Numbered from the stretch's first letter, positions 45,164 to 53,557 are shown. The stretch is DNA of 64,000 nucleotides from Paranoxybacillus vitaminiphilus (GCF_003259935.1 NZ_QLMH01000001.1:36004-100003), one strand, 5' to 3'. Notes: generated from the sequence alone by a model not told the origin. Numbers and translations: made by a program.

Positions 45164-45191
45164 ACATTAGTGGGGGAGCCCCCACTAATGT
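45164..45191. terminator. Long hairpin at the 3' end of the Met/Pro-rich protein gene
   Basis: ACATTAGTGGGGG (45164-45176) and CCCCCACTAATGT (45179-45191) form a perfect 13-bp stem with a 2-nt loop centre. On the minus strand a moderately T-rich tail follows, so it probably terminates that gene. Confidence 0.75.
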
Positions 45192-45200
45192 AACTTGATT

Positions 45201-45713
45201 TTATCGATACGGATAGTAAGGAGTGTATCCGCTTTCCATCATCGGAGAAGGACTTGGAGTAAAATGACCGTGCATGGAAGGGGCTGCAGGATAACTTGTT
45301 GTCGGTGCTGGCATGTTTGGTCCCATCATAGGCATTGCTGTTTCGCCCACCGGAGATGTCATACTTGGCATCGTTCCAGCCATACTCGGCATTGGAAACA
45401 TCGGAGTGGTCCACGGCACGCCACTTTCTGGACATGTGAACATTGGATAGTGATGTCCAGATGGATAATAACAGCCGCAATCCATTGGCATCATTGGAGC
45501 CGTGTGCGGGTAAGCTGTTGGCATTGTTATCATTGGTGCCATTTGGGGATAAGCTGATGGCATTGTCGGTATTGGAACGTTCTCCATCATTGTCGACAGC
45601 TCGATATTTTGTGCTGATTCGTTAACATTGCGAGGCACATCCCAATCTTCATCGATATGAAAGTTTTCGTTATAAGGCATTTGATGGTGCATATAAGGAT
45701 TCCAACTATTCAT
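45201..45713 (-). CDS. Met/Pro/Tyr-rich low-complexity protein, possibly spore-coat associated
   Basis: 170 residues from ATG 45713 (GAAAGGAAG upstream on the minus strand). After MNSWNPYMHHQMPYNENFHI the chain is made of irregular repeats such as MPSAYPQMAPM and MPTAYPHTAPMM, with a CGCYYPSGHHYP cluster and an ending GYTPYYPYR. No signal peptide or membrane helix. The composition resembles coat and coat-morphogenetic proteins of spore formers (for example SafA tails), but I recognise no domain, so the spore role is inference. Confidence 0.6.
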   Translation of the reverse strand: MNSWNPYMHHQMPYNENFHIDEDWDVPRNVNESAQNIELSTMMENVPIPTMPSAYPQMAPMITMPTAYPHTAPMMPMDCGCYYPSGHHYPMFTCPESGVPWTTPMFPMPSMAGTMPSMTSPVGETAMPMMGPNMPAPTTSYPAAPSMHGHFTPSPSPMMESGYTPYYPYR

Positions 45714-45965
45714 GTTTATCTTCCTTTCTTTTCTACTTTTTAGTGAATACGGCCTATGGCACATACCCATCCATATTGTATGTTTACGAATGAAAATGGT
45801 GTTTTAACATAGAAAAATTGGGTATTTATCCACTTGTGGACAAAAGGAAACAGCGTATTTAATAAAGATAAAGAAAAAATTGTCAGAAAAATACTAGCGC
45901 ATTTTTTTTATGTAAGTTACAATACAAATGTGAAAAATGAGCATCTAATTAAAGAAGGGAACCAT

Positions 45966-47420
45966 ATGCAAGACAGGTTTACAACGTTTGTACACAATAA
46001 CAGACAATCATTTCCACTGACAGCTAATCTCCCATACTTACTTCGTCTAACAAATGATTGCTATATTACATATGCTTCTATACATATTCATGAACTCCTC
46101 GGTTATCGTCAAAATGAAGTAGTGCAGACTTGTTTTAAAGATTATTGTTATTTTGGTGATTATAATCATTTTATGCAGAAATTAGAAAGTGTTATAGCAG
46201 CAAATGAAGATTATTTTGAATTGGAGCTGAGAATTCGTAATAAGATTGGTAAGTTTCAAAATGTGCAAGTAGCTGCTACTGTCTTGCGAAACGCGTTTCA
46301 TCATAAGACAGAAGGATTACTCCTTGTCATGCGGGAAACAACTGCTCAAGAAAGTGACTTAGAGGTGTTGTATAATGAGAAATTAGCTCAATATGAAACG
46401 TTGGTCAATCATTTATTAGAAGCGGTAGTTATTGTATGTGGAGACCAAATTGTGTTTGCCAATCAAGCAAGCACGCGTTTATTTAAGGCCGATCATTTAA
46501 AAGAAATTATCGGAAAATCCATTTATGATTTTTTACACCCCGTTCATTATGAAATATGGAAAAGTGAATATATGAAAAGTGCACAAGCTGTTGGTCCGGT
46601 TGATTTCGTATGGAAAACAGTATGTGGAAATTCATTCCAATCAGAAGTGATTATCATTCCTACGAATTTTAAGGGAAAGCAAGCGTTTCAATTGCTCATA
46701 AGAGATGTTACAGAACGAAAAAACACGGAAAGAACATTAATTGAAGCCGAGAAGCTGTCAATGGCGGGACAGTTGGCAGCAGGAATTGCTCATGAAATCC
46801 GCAATCCGCTGACTGCGTTAAAAGGATTTTTGCAGCTAATGAAATTAGATTTAAAAACGAAAAATGATTATTGGGATATTATGGAATCTGAGCTTGAGCG
46901 GATTGAAACTATTTCAAATGAATTGTTATTTCTTGCTAAACCTCGTTCGACAGAATTAAAGCTGATTTCATTGAAAAAATTGATTCAGGAAGTATCTTTA
47001 TTGCTTGAAACACAGGCAATTATGCATAATATTATTATCGACAAGCATTTTCCGGACGAGGAAATTGTTATTTACGGTAATGAAGTACAAATAAAACAAG
47101 TGTTTGTTAATTTAATTAAAAATGCCATTGAAGTGATGCCAAATGGCGGACATATTTTTATTAATATAGAAAAAGATGAAAAATTTGTCGATATTTCTGT
47201 TATTGATCAAGGATGCGGCATACCGGAGGAACATCTGGAAAAAATCGGACAGCCTTTCTTTAGTACAAAGAAGGAAGGAACAGGACTTGGCTTAATGATT
47301 ACGTATAACATCGTCCAGAATCATCACGGCACCATTTCTGTTTCCAGCCAGGTAAATGTAGGAACAACCTTTACGATTACTCTTCCTTTATTTGATGAAT
47401 CACATTATACGGCAAAGTGA
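45966..47420 (+). CDS. PAS-containing sensor histidine kinase, KinA-like
   Basis: 484 residues from ATG 45966 (GAAGGGA upstream); the open frame extends to 45834 but without a start signal. Two PAS domains (~18-125 and ~150-255) precede HisKA with His276 (AAGIAHEIRNP) and an HATPase (DQGCGIPEEHL, GTGLGLM). No membrane helix. The catalytic part is of the sporulation-kinase type. B. subtilis has kinA further along this part of the map, but KinA has three PAS domains, so orthology is uncertain. Confidence 0.82.
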   Translation: MQDRFTTFVHNNRQSFPLTANLPYLLRLTNDCYITYASIHIHELLGYRQNEVVQTCFKDYCYFGDYNHFMQKLESVIAANEDYFELELRIRNKIGKFQNVQVAATVLRNAFHHKTEGLLLVMRETTAQESDLEVLYNEKLAQYETLVNHLLEAVVIVCGDQIVFANQASTRLFKADHLKEIIGKSIYDFLHPVHYEIWKSEYMKSAQAVGPVDFVWKTVCGNSFQSEVIIIPTNFKGKQAFQLLIRDVTERKNTERTLIEAEKLSMAGQLAAGIAHEIRNPLTALKGFLQLMKLDLKTKNDYWDIMESELERIETISNELLFLAKPRSTELKLISLKKLIQEVSLLLETQAIMHNIIIDKHFPDEEIVIYGNEVQIKQVFVNLIKNAIEVMPNGGHIFINIEKDEKFVDISVIDQGCGIPEEHLEKIGQPFFSTKKEGTGLGLMITYNIVQNHHGTISVSSQVNVGTTFTITLPLFDESHYTAK

Positions 47421-47435
47421 TGAGGTGGAGTAACG

Positions 47436-47630
47436 ATGGATGAAAAACTGGCAACTGAGCTGTTGAACAAGCTGCGCGATGGTGAAATTTCTGAGCTGCG
47501 AATCAAAAAAGAGGATTTTCTGGCGTTTCGCCCCGCTCTTGTAAAGCGGGAGGATTTTAAACATTTCCGCGGCATTGCCCAGCGAGGCGGAGATATCATT
47601 TATCAATACTTAAAAGAGCCGCGCAGCTAG
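47436..47630 (+). CDS. Small uncharacterised protein, 64 residues
   Basis: Starts 15 bp after the kinase stop with GAGGTGGAG before the ATG. The sequence ([21 protein letters not shown], then [20 protein letters not shown]) is hydrophilic and helical. Its position suggests cotranscription with the kinase gene, and a strong terminator follows. Family not recognised. Confidence 0.7.
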   Translation: MDEKLATELLNKLRDGEISELRIKKEDFLAFRPALVKREDFKHFRGIAQRGGDIIYQYLKEPRS

Positions 47631-47635
47631 CTGAT

Positions 47636-47675
47636 AAAAAACCGACTCTATTCGTTGAAATAGAGTCGGTTTTTT
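47636..47675 (+). terminator. Terminator after the KinA-like kinase operon
   Basis: ACCGACTCTATT and AATAGAGTCGGT form a perfect stem flanked by A6 and T6, so it also works toward the convergent sigma factor gene. Confidence 0.92.
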
Positions 47676-47704
47676 AAACATGGATTGAAGCTTCTGCATG
47701 TATG

Positions 47705-48232
47705 TTATGGAGTTATAAATAAATCTTCATACAAATGCCATCTTCGCCGAAGTTTTCGTAATGCTTTAACGCGCCATTGTTTGACCGCACCGATCGACAC
47801 TCCTTCTTCAAAGGCGATTTGTTTTAAATTTTTTCCTTGAAATATATAAGCAATTAACCATTTTCGTTGATACGGACTTAAATCTTTGAACATCGTTTCT
47901 AGTTGTTTTTCGCTAAATTCCCGCTGAATAGGAGAAGCGGCTAAAATTTCGGTCATCTCATCTGTAAATGTGCATTCATTTACCTTGGTATTTAGCTGTT
48001 TCCGTAAATGGGAAACGATTTTCCAATATATTTTTTTATAAATAAATGATGACAAATTTCCTTTTTCCTTTTGAAATTGCTCATAAGCTTCCCATAAGGC
48101 GATGAGCCCTATTTGATAATATTCATCAAATTCCTTCGTAATATGAAGTCTTTTCATAATGCTGATAATCATCGGATGATAGGCAGTAACCAGCTCTTCA
48201 AAAGCTTGCTTCACTTCCAAATTCCTTTCCAA
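47705..48232 (-). CDS. Sigma-70-family RNA polymerase sigma factor (small, ECF/ComX-like size)
   Basis: 175 residues. Region 2 at ~10-80 (AYHPMIISIMKRL, FDEYYQIGLIALWEAYEQF) and region 4 at ~118-165 with the helix-turn-helix LKQIAFEEGVSIGAVKQWRVKAL. Region 3 is missing and there is no adjacent anti-sigma gene. It is like the small factors of bacilli that serve stress or competence, but I cannot assign it to a named group. Confidence 0.8.
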   Translation of the reverse strand: MERNLEVKQAFEELVTAYHPMIISIMKRLHITKEFDEYYQIGLIALWEAYEQFQKEKGNLSSFIYKKIYWKIVSHLRKQLNTKVNECTFTDEMTEILAASPIQREFSEKQLETMFKDLSPYQRKWLIAYIFQGKNLKQIAFEEGVSIGAVKQWRVKALRKLRRRWHLYEDLFITP

Positions 48233-48546
48233 AAGCGCGCTTTTGCGTATTCCGCGGTACTATTAACATAAAGAAGAAAAATAAACAGAGCAAATAAAGA
48301 AATTAGAAAAATGAGGGTTTGATTTTGCAAAAATAGGAAAACAGCAAACGGAAAATAGCTTATTTACTTGTTTTTAAAATGTAAAAAATGGAATTTTTCA
48401 TCATTTTAGATGCTCCGGAAAAATTTCCAGCCGGTCTATAAAACTTGCAATATCAAGGGATATAGCGATTTTCCATTATTTAGATAATGATAGAATGAAA
48501 AATCCTTGCTAGTCTAGTAACGAGCGAATGACTAGGAGGGAATTTT
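48233..48546. other. Gap between the divergent sigma factor and ykvT genes
   Basis: 314 bp, AT-rich. It must hold both divergent promoters. I see no convincing -35/-10 pair, riboswitch or repeat; a TTTAGATAATGATAGAATG stretch at ~48478-48496 may be part of the ykvT promoter. Confidence 0.4.
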
Positions 48547-49140
48547 ATGAAAAAGTTAAAAGCACTAGCATTAGCTTCGGTATGTTTCACCGCCGTGATG
48601 TTTACCCAACAAGAGGCTGAGGCGAAAACAACCGTTCATAAAGTGCAACAAGGAGAAACGCTTTGGACGATTTCAAAAGATTACGGAGTTTCTTTAATAG
48701 AATTAAAGAGAACAAATAATAAACAGAGCGACTTGTTATTCGTTGGAGAAACTTTGCGTATACCTGGCACCATTTCAGCTGCGGAAAAAGATTTGCTTGC
48801 ACGACTTGTCCATGCTGAGGCAAAAGGGGAGCCGTTTGCCGGAAAAGTGGCGGTAGCAACAGTTGTATTAAACCGAGTTGATCACCCTGATTTTCCAAAT
48901 ACGATTAAAGAAGTGATTTATGAGCGCTCTGGCGGTTATTATGCTTTCACTCCAGTGCAAAACGGGGAGATTAACAAACCAGCAGACCGTGAAGCATATC
49001 GTGCCGTTGAAGAAGCTCTTGCTTTTCGCGGTTTAGGAAACGGTTCGCTATATTTTTATAATCCAAAAACGGCGAAAAGCCAGTGGCTGCGCTCCAAACA
49101 AGTAACGGTTGTTATTGGAAATCACGTATTTGCCAAGTAA
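48547..49140 (+). CDS. ykvT: SleB/CwlJ-type cell-wall hydrolase with LysM domain, YkvT-like
   Basis: 197 residues. Signal peptide ending AEA at ~26, a LysM domain (~30-73, VQQGETLWTISKDYGV ... LRIPG), then a hydrolase_2 (SleB) catalytic domain with LVHAEAKGEPFAGKVAVATV, which includes the catalytic Glu of SleB enzymes. It is exported and binds peptidoglycan, probably acting on spore cortex or cell wall. Size and place after ykvS agree with B. subtilis YkvT. GGAGGGA precedes the ATG. Confidence 0.88.
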   Translation: MKKLKALALASVCFTAVMFTQQEAEAKTTVHKVQQGETLWTISKDYGVSLIELKRTNNKQSDLLFVGETLRIPGTISAAEKDLLARLVHAEAKGEPFAGKVAVATVVLNRVDHPDFPNTIKEVIYERSGGYYAFTPVQNGEINKPADREAYRAVEEALAFRGLGNGSLYFYNPKTAKSQWLRSKQVTVVIGNHVFAK

Positions 49141-49255
49141 GGGACTCATGACTCATCAATGTCTGAAGCTCACGTACAATAACCACATACTCACTAAAGA
49201 TGTACCTATATACTTGCGAGGCTGACACTTTTCTTTTTAGGTCGGCCTCTTTCTT
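49141..49255. repeat. Intergenic nested palindrome, copy 13 (degenerate)
   Basis: ATGTCTGA ... GCGAGGCTGACACTTTTCTTTTTAGGTCGGCCTC: the right arm (GGTCGGCC) is recognisable, the left arm (GGGACTCATGACTC) has decayed. Confidence 0.55.
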
Positions 49256-49373
49256 ATTATGCTGCATATTAAGTATTTTTATTTCCGAATATCTTAATAC
49301 TTGGCGAAAAATGATACATTATGATAACATGTTTGTACAAAATTGAAACATTAGAATAGGAGAGAAAAAATTT

Positions 49374-49973
49374 ATGAATACAAAATTAAAACACCAGTCC
49401 GTAGCTGATGATCCGATAGAACGTCATTTTTACGAAATTATTCAACTAATCGGGGAAGATCCTGAGCGTGAGGGGTTGATTGAAACGCCGAAGCGTATTG
49501 CAAAAATGTATCGGGAAATTTTTAGCGGCTTACATGAAAATCCAGAAGAAATTCTGCAAAAAACCTTTCCAGCAGAAGGAACGAAAGATATTGTGATTGT
49601 TCAAGATATTCCTTTTTACAGTGTTTGTGAGCATCATTTTGTTCCATTTTTTGGGAAGGTGCATATTGGATATATTCCGAATGAACGAATTGTCGGGTTA
49701 AGTAAATTTGCACGATTAGTCGATGTATTTGCACGCCGGCCGCAAGTTCAAGAGCGCATCACGAACGAAATAGTCAATACCATTCAAAAAGTCGTTAACC
49801 CTCTTGGCGTCATTTGTGTAGTTGAAGCGGAGCATATGTGTATGACGATGCGTGGAATCAAGAAACCTGGAAGCTTGACGAGGACGATTGCGAAAAGCGG
49901 TGTATTCGATTCAGATGAACTTCCGAATTATTATGAAGAACGATTCTTTAAAATGTTAAATAAGGAAATATAA
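49374..49973 (+). CDS. folE: GTP cyclohydrolase I (FolE type)
   Basis: 199 residues. Zinc ligands in YSVCEHHFVPF and EAEHMCMTMRG; GLSKFARLVDVFARRPQVQERIT is the family core. It converts GTP to dihydroneopterin triphosphate, which feeds both folate and, through QueD, queuosine. Here it is on its own and not in an mtrAB or fol operon, about 6.8 kb from queD, so a dedicated role in queuosine supply is possible but not shown. AAGTATT/AATACTT (49271-49302) forms a dyad upstream. Confidence 0.93.
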   Translation: MNTKLKHQSVADDPIERHFYEIIQLIGEDPEREGLIETPKRIAKMYREIFSGLHENPEEILQKTFPAEGTKDIVIVQDIPFYSVCEHHFVPFFGKVHIGYIPNERIVGLSKFARLVDVFARRPQVQERITNEIVNTIQKVVNPLGVICVVEAEHMCMTMRGIKKPGSLTRTIAKSGVFDSDELPNYYEERFFKMLNKEI

Positions 49974-50116
49974 GCGTGAAATTTGTATGGTTGCAGCTGG
50001 AGTCAACTTAATCGATCTTGTATACGTTTATTTTTTGGAAATATGCTGTTTTAATGATAGCATAGCTTATTCAATTCGAATAAAAATCGGATTTTTCACA
50101 AGCTATTGTTTGATTC

Positions 50117-50154
50117 ATACAAAAGCAGCCTTTGTAAAACGGCTGCTTTTGTAT
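50117..50154. terminator. Bidirectional terminator after folE
   Basis: ATACAAAAGCAGCC (50117-50130) and GGCTGCTTTTGTAT (50141-50154) are perfect 14-base inverted repeats. On the other side it faces a small minus-strand gene. Confidence 0.85.
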
Positions 50155-50173
50155 AATGAGATAGTATTTTATT

Positions 50174-50302
50174 TTATCGATTCATTGAGGAGATCATTTC
50201 TTCGATTAAGCTGATATCATTTGTAATTAAAAAAGCAGGAAGCAGCGCAAGAATCATAATGACGGTTAAATAAGACATAAGCATGTTTTTTATGATTTTC
50301 AT
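50174..50302 (-). CDS. Small single-span membrane protein, 42 residues
   Basis: ATG at minus 50302 with AAGGAAGTGAG seven bases upstream, stop TAA at 50174-50176. MKIIKNMLMSYLTVIMILAL then LPAFLITNDISLIEEMISSM: a basic start, one hydrophobic helix and an acidic amphipathic tail. The good ribosome-binding site and the bidirectional terminator just beyond its 3' end support a real gene. No family recognised. Confidence 0.55.
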   Translation of the reverse strand: MKIIKNMLMSYLTVIMILALLPAFLITNDISLIEEMISSMNR

Positions 50303-50512
50303 CGTACTCACTTCCTTTTTATTATATTTTCGCACTTTCATCGCTATAAATCAACAGAATTTTCAAAAAATATTTATTTTTATTAGACTTTATAACCAAT
50401 TGATAAAATGACTGTTTCCATCATTTTGAAAATTGAACGTTTTATTGAAAGTTGCTAAAATGAAATATGTAACTTTGCTTTATTGCATTGAGTTTTAAGA
50501 GGGAGAATAAGC

Positions 50513-50758
50513 ATGAAGATACGGAAGGCCAATATTTTAGACGAGAAAGTAGTTACAAATGTTTATATTTATGAAAATAAGAAAGAGGAATATAGAGTAG
50601 TCGCGATTCCAGATATAGAGTGGTCGCAGCTAATCCGTTATGAAGAAGAGACAGAAGAATTGGAAAAACGCCTTCTTCTTTCATTGGATAGAATATTATC
50701 GAAGGAAAAGGCAGAACAGCTATCTAGGAAAATTTTGTATTGGGTCCGTGAAATGTAA
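50513..50758 (+). CDS. YueH-like small protein
   Basis: 81 residues, ATG 50513 after AGAGGGAG. The pattern MKIRKANILDEKVVTNVYIYENKKEE resembles the N-terminus of the YueH family (B. subtilis YueH is 82 residues) as I remember it; the remainder is a charged helix. Function unknown. Its stop runs straight into palindrome copy 14. Confidence 0.65.
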   Translation: MKIRKANILDEKVVTNVYIYENKKEEYRVVAIPDIEWSQLIRYEEETEELEKRLLLSLDRILSKEKAEQLSRKILYWVREM

Positions 50759-50774
50759 TGGTGTCTGACGTAGA

Positions 50775-50903
50775 TGAAAAGGGGGCTGACCTATAAGCGT
50801 CTGACCTCACGTGCATTTCACAATATATAGTTCATTGTTCCAATGTAATGTCCTATATATTGTGTTGTGGGGTTCGACACTTGGCATTGGGTCAGCTCTT
50901 TTC
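50775..50903. repeat. Intergenic nested palindrome, copy 14 (GGCTGACC subtype)
   Basis: GGGGCTGACC pairs with GGGTCAGCTC; middle GCGTCTGACC and GGTTCGACAC; core CACAATATATAG and CTATATATTGTGTTGTG. The core is nearly identical to that of copy 9 (34572), although the outer arms belong to the other subtype. Confidence 0.9.
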
Positions 50904-50954
50904 TCATTACTTAGAAACAAATCATATTAAACACGTTAGGAGCTCGATGATGAA

Positions 50955-52220
50955 TTGTTTACAAAGCGCAATATTGTGCGGATATATATTATTTTTAGTG
51001 TTGTTTGGATTACCTTAACAGATACACTTGTTTATTTTTTGAATGTCGATGGCTTCGGGAAATTAATCATCGAAATAGGAAAAGGAAGTATATTTATTGC
51101 TGTTTCAGCGTTTTTTCTTTATATGATGTTAAAAAAAAGAGAACAGCTGCAGAAAATTGCAGAGGAAGAAGAGTTGATGTCTACGTTAATCAATTCAATG
51201 CCTGATTTTGTTTGTTTTAAGGATAGTCAAGGCCGTTGGCTGAAAGTGAACGACTTTGGTCAAAAGCTTTATAAATTGGAGAACATTGATTACTTCGGAA
51301 AAACCGATAAAGAACTTGGAGAAATCGTACCATTTTTTAGAGAAGTTTTCAATTACTGCATGATAACAGACGAAGAGGCATGGAAAGCTGGGGAATTATC
51401 AAGATTTGAAGAATCGTTTGTGACACTAGAAGGAGAAACGAAAACATTCGATGTAATTAAAGTGCCGCTTTTTTATGAAAATGGTGAACGGAAAGGGATT
51501 TTAACGATTGGCCGGGATATTACGCAGCAAAAGCTTGCGGAATCCCTCCTCTTAAAAAAAGAAAAACTTTCTGTTTTAGGGGAATTAGCAGCTGGCATTG
51601 CTCATGAAGTACGTAATCCGCTCACTTCTATCAAAGGATTTATCCAAATGATGAGAGAGACAAAACGGGTGGAAGAGCCGTATATTGAAATTGTTTTGGA
51701 CGAGCTCGAACGGATTAATCAAATTATTAGTGAACTGTTAGTATTAGGAAAACCGCAAATCTCTTGTTATAAACCATTCCCGCTGAACGAGGCAATGGCG
51801 TACGTTATCAATTTAATTGGGCATGAGGCAATGCTTAATAATGTAACCATTCGATTAAATAATAATGGTTTAAATTCAATGATCTATGGGGATAAAAATC
51901 AACTTATCCAAGTATTTATTAATATTATTAAAAACTCAATTGAAGCGATGCCAAATGGGGGCTTTGTTGATATAACAATTACTGAAGAAGAGAATTTCGG
52001 AAAAATTTGTATAAAGGATACGGGTGTTGGCATTTCAAAAGAGCGTCTTGCCAAAATTGGCGAACCGTTTTTTACGCTAAAGGAGAAAGGAATGGGACTG
52101 GGTCTGACAACAAGTATAAAAATTGTTCAGGAACATAAAGGAACTTTAAAAATTGATAGCGAGGTTGGTAAAGGTACGACGGTGTATGTTACACTGCCGA
52201 TTTATAAGGATACAACTTAA
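50955..52220 (+). CDS. Membrane-anchored PAS sensor histidine kinase, KinC-like
   Basis: 421 residues. Two N-terminal helices (~8-28 and ~38-60), one PAS domain (~72-195, NSMPDFVCFKDSQGRW), HisKA with His217 (AAGIAHEVRNP) and HATPase (DTGVGISKERL, GMGLGLTT). B. subtilis KinC (428 residues) has this layout. The start is TTG 50955; AGGAG lies 12 bases upstream, somewhat far, and no in-frame ATG is better. It follows palindrome copy 14 directly, so it needs its own promoter in 50904-50950, which I could not define. Confidence 0.82.
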   Translation: MFTKRNIVRIYIIFSVVWITLTDTLVYFLNVDGFGKLIIEIGKGSIFIAVSAFFLYMMLKKREQLQKIAEEEELMSTLINSMPDFVCFKDSQGRWLKVNDFGQKLYKLENIDYFGKTDKELGEIVPFFREVFNYCMITDEEAWKAGELSRFEESFVTLEGETKTFDVIKVPLFYENGERKGILTIGRDITQQKLAESLLLKKEKLSVLGELAAGIAHEVRNPLTSIKGFIQMMRETKRVEEPYIEIVLDELERINQIISELLVLGKPQISCYKPFPLNEAMAYVINLIGHEAMLNNVTIRLNNNGLNSMIYGDKNQLIQVFINIIKNSIEAMPNGGFVDITITEEENFGKICIKDTGVGISKERLAKIGEPFFTLKEKGMGLGLTTSIKIVQEHKGTLKIDSEVGKGTTVYVTLPIYKDTT

Positions 52221-52222
52221 AT

Positions 52223-52348
52223 AAAAGGGCTGACCGATAAGTGTCTCACCATACATGCATTTCGCGATATATCGTTCGTTTGTCTAACGTTATGTCCTAT
52301 ATATTGCGTTGCTGGGTCTGACACTTTTCTTTTGGTCAGCTCTTTTTT
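52223..52348. repeat. Intergenic nested palindrome, copy 15 (GGCTGACC subtype)
   Basis: AAAGGGCTGACC pairs with GGTCAGCTCTTTTTT; middle AAGTGTCTCA and TCTGACACTT; core GCGATATATCG and TATATATTGCG. Confidence 0.88.
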
Positions 52349-52370
52349 ATTTCTTTAACATGTTCACCGA

Positions 52371-52413
52371 GAAGTCTCCCACCTCTAAGCGAAGTATAGG
52401 TGGGAGAAGTTCA
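52371..52413 (+). mobile_element. Orphan hairpin resembling an IS200/IS605 right end / omega-RNA 3' end, site 2
   Basis: GAAGT, then CTCCCACCT (52376-52384) perfectly paired with AGGTGGGAG (52398-52406), then AAGTTCA. Upstream TTTAACATGTTCACCGAGAAG parallels the sequence before site 3. No transposase nearby. Confidence 0.55.
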
Positions 52414-52514
52414 TCGATATGACTTTGTATGGGAAGAACATACGAGAAAAAAAGTTGTGGGTATCTTTTTTACATTTCACAGCGATAGTTAAGGTGAGAG
52501 GAGGTGAAGAGAAA

Positions 52515-52733
52515 ATGGCACAAACATTGATTCAAAATTCACAGCTTCGTTTAATATTTGAGCTTGGCACAGATGAGAACGGCAAAATGAAATATAAGAA
52601 TAAAAATTTCAACAACATTAAAACGAGCGCAACAGCTGAACAGCTTCTCTCTGTAGCTCAAGCTATTGCATCATTACAAATCTACCCATTAACACAAGTT
52701 GAGCGAAACGACAAACATTTATTAACGAACTAA
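52515..52733 (+). CDS. DUF1659 family protein
   Basis: 72 residues from ATG 52515 (GAGGAGGTG upstream); the longer frame from 52419 would include the hairpin flank. The pattern LRLIFELGTDENGKMKYKNK and NIKTSATAEQLLSVAQAIASL fits the DUF1659 family of short Bacillus proteins. It is followed by DUF2922 and YvrJ-type genes, the usual trio. Function unknown. Confidence 0.75.
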   Translation: MAQTLIQNSQLRLIFELGTDENGKMKYKNKNFNNIKTSATAEQLLSVAQAIASLQIYPLTQVERNDKHLLTN

Positions 52734-52753
52734 AAAGGAGGTAAGATGGTGGG

Positions 52754-52975
52754 ATGATGGAGAAAACTCTAGAACTTCAGTTTTTTAATCAGGAAGGAAA
52801 AATTGTTCGCCTTTTCATTGAAAATCCGATTGAACCAATTAATGAAGCAGCTATTTCGGCAGCCATGGATGCAATTATTACAGCAAATGTCTTTACATCA
52901 AGCGGCGGTGATTTAGTTGCCAAAAAAGGCGCAAGATTGCTCGCAAGTGAAGTAACAGAATTGGTATTAGCTTAA
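52754..52975 (+). CDS. DUF2922 family protein
   Basis: 73 residues (72 if the second ATG, 52757, is used); AAAGGAGGT lies upstream. LELQFFNQEGKIVRLFIENP and AAISAAMDAIITANVFTS, with a LVAKKGARLLASEV end, fit DUF2922. Linked to the DUF1659 gene 20 bp before it. A terminator follows. Unknown role. Confidence 0.75.
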   Translation: MMEKTLELQFFNQEGKIVRLFIENPIEPINEAAISAAMDAIITANVFTSSGGDLVAKKGARLLASEVTELVLA

Positions 52976-52982
52976 GCGAAAA

Positions 52983-53020
52983 AGAAGGTTAGCTCAAATC
53001 CACGAGCTGACCTTCTTAAT
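52983..53020 (+). terminator. Terminator after the DUF1659-DUF2922 pair
   Basis: AGAAGGTTAGCTC (52983-52995) pairs with GAGCTGACCTTCT (53004-53016, one U-G). Confidence 0.75.
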
Positions 53021-53108
53021 ATAATATTCTCAAATTCTTTTCGGTATTGAAGAAATATTTTCTTATAACACTTATGTTTGTAGTGTTTATGTTAAAGGAG
53101 AGAAAAAA

Positions 53109-53267
53109 TTGGAACCGTATGTCTCTTTGATATCAGATGTTGGATTTCCAATTGTTGTTACGTTTTATCTCTTGCATCGAATTGAAGCAAAATTAGATTG
53201 TGTTATTGAATCCATTCAAAATTTACCGCATCAATTAGCCGAACATAAAGGAAATGTATCACAATAA
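53109..53267 (+). CDS. YvrJ-family small membrane protein
   Basis: 52 residues from TTG 53109 with AAAGGAGAG upstream. MEPYVSLISDVGFPIVVTFY then LLHRIEAKLDCVIESIQNL: one membrane helix followed by an amphipathic coil, the YvrJ-family pattern. This family usually accompanies DUF1659 and DUF2922 genes, as here, although a terminator lies between. Function unknown. Confidence 0.78.
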   Translation: MEPYVSLISDVGFPIVVTFYLLHRIEAKLDCVIESIQNLPHQLAEHKGNVSQ

Positions 53268-53397
53268 AGGCAATAGTGGCGAATGTGCAAAAATAGCATG
53301 AAGGAGAGAGCTACAAGGGAAAAATGATAAGTAGATGGAAAAAGGAATATCGATGCTGTATAGCAGAAATGAATGAGTTCCGCCAATCAATTAAAGG

Positions 53398-53430
53398 TCC
53401 TTTCCTCCATTTTTAGGAAAGGATTTTTTT
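53398..53430 (+). terminator. Terminator after the YvrJ gene region
   Basis: TCCTTTCCT (53398-53406) pairs with AGGAAAGGA (53415-53423), then T7. A 30-codon frame (53324-53416) runs into it; I cannot tell whether that is translated. Confidence 0.88.
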
Positions 53431-53557
53431 ATTAAAAGCATGTTATATTTAATATGAATCATATCTATATTTGTCGAAAAAAAGGAGTATATGCTTCTTT
53501 CCTATTCTTTCGCGCGTCATCCAAGTAAATAAACTGGCTGAAAGTGAGGGATTCATA

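Noticed and set aside
45195-45557. Plus-strand frame rich in Cys, His and Trp
   Set aside because: Shadow of the Met/Pro/Tyr-rich minus-strand gene; no ribosome-binding site and a biased composition.
49987-50214. 75-codon plus-strand frame after folE
   Set aside because: Runs through a bidirectional terminator and over a better small gene on the minus strand; no ribosome-binding site.
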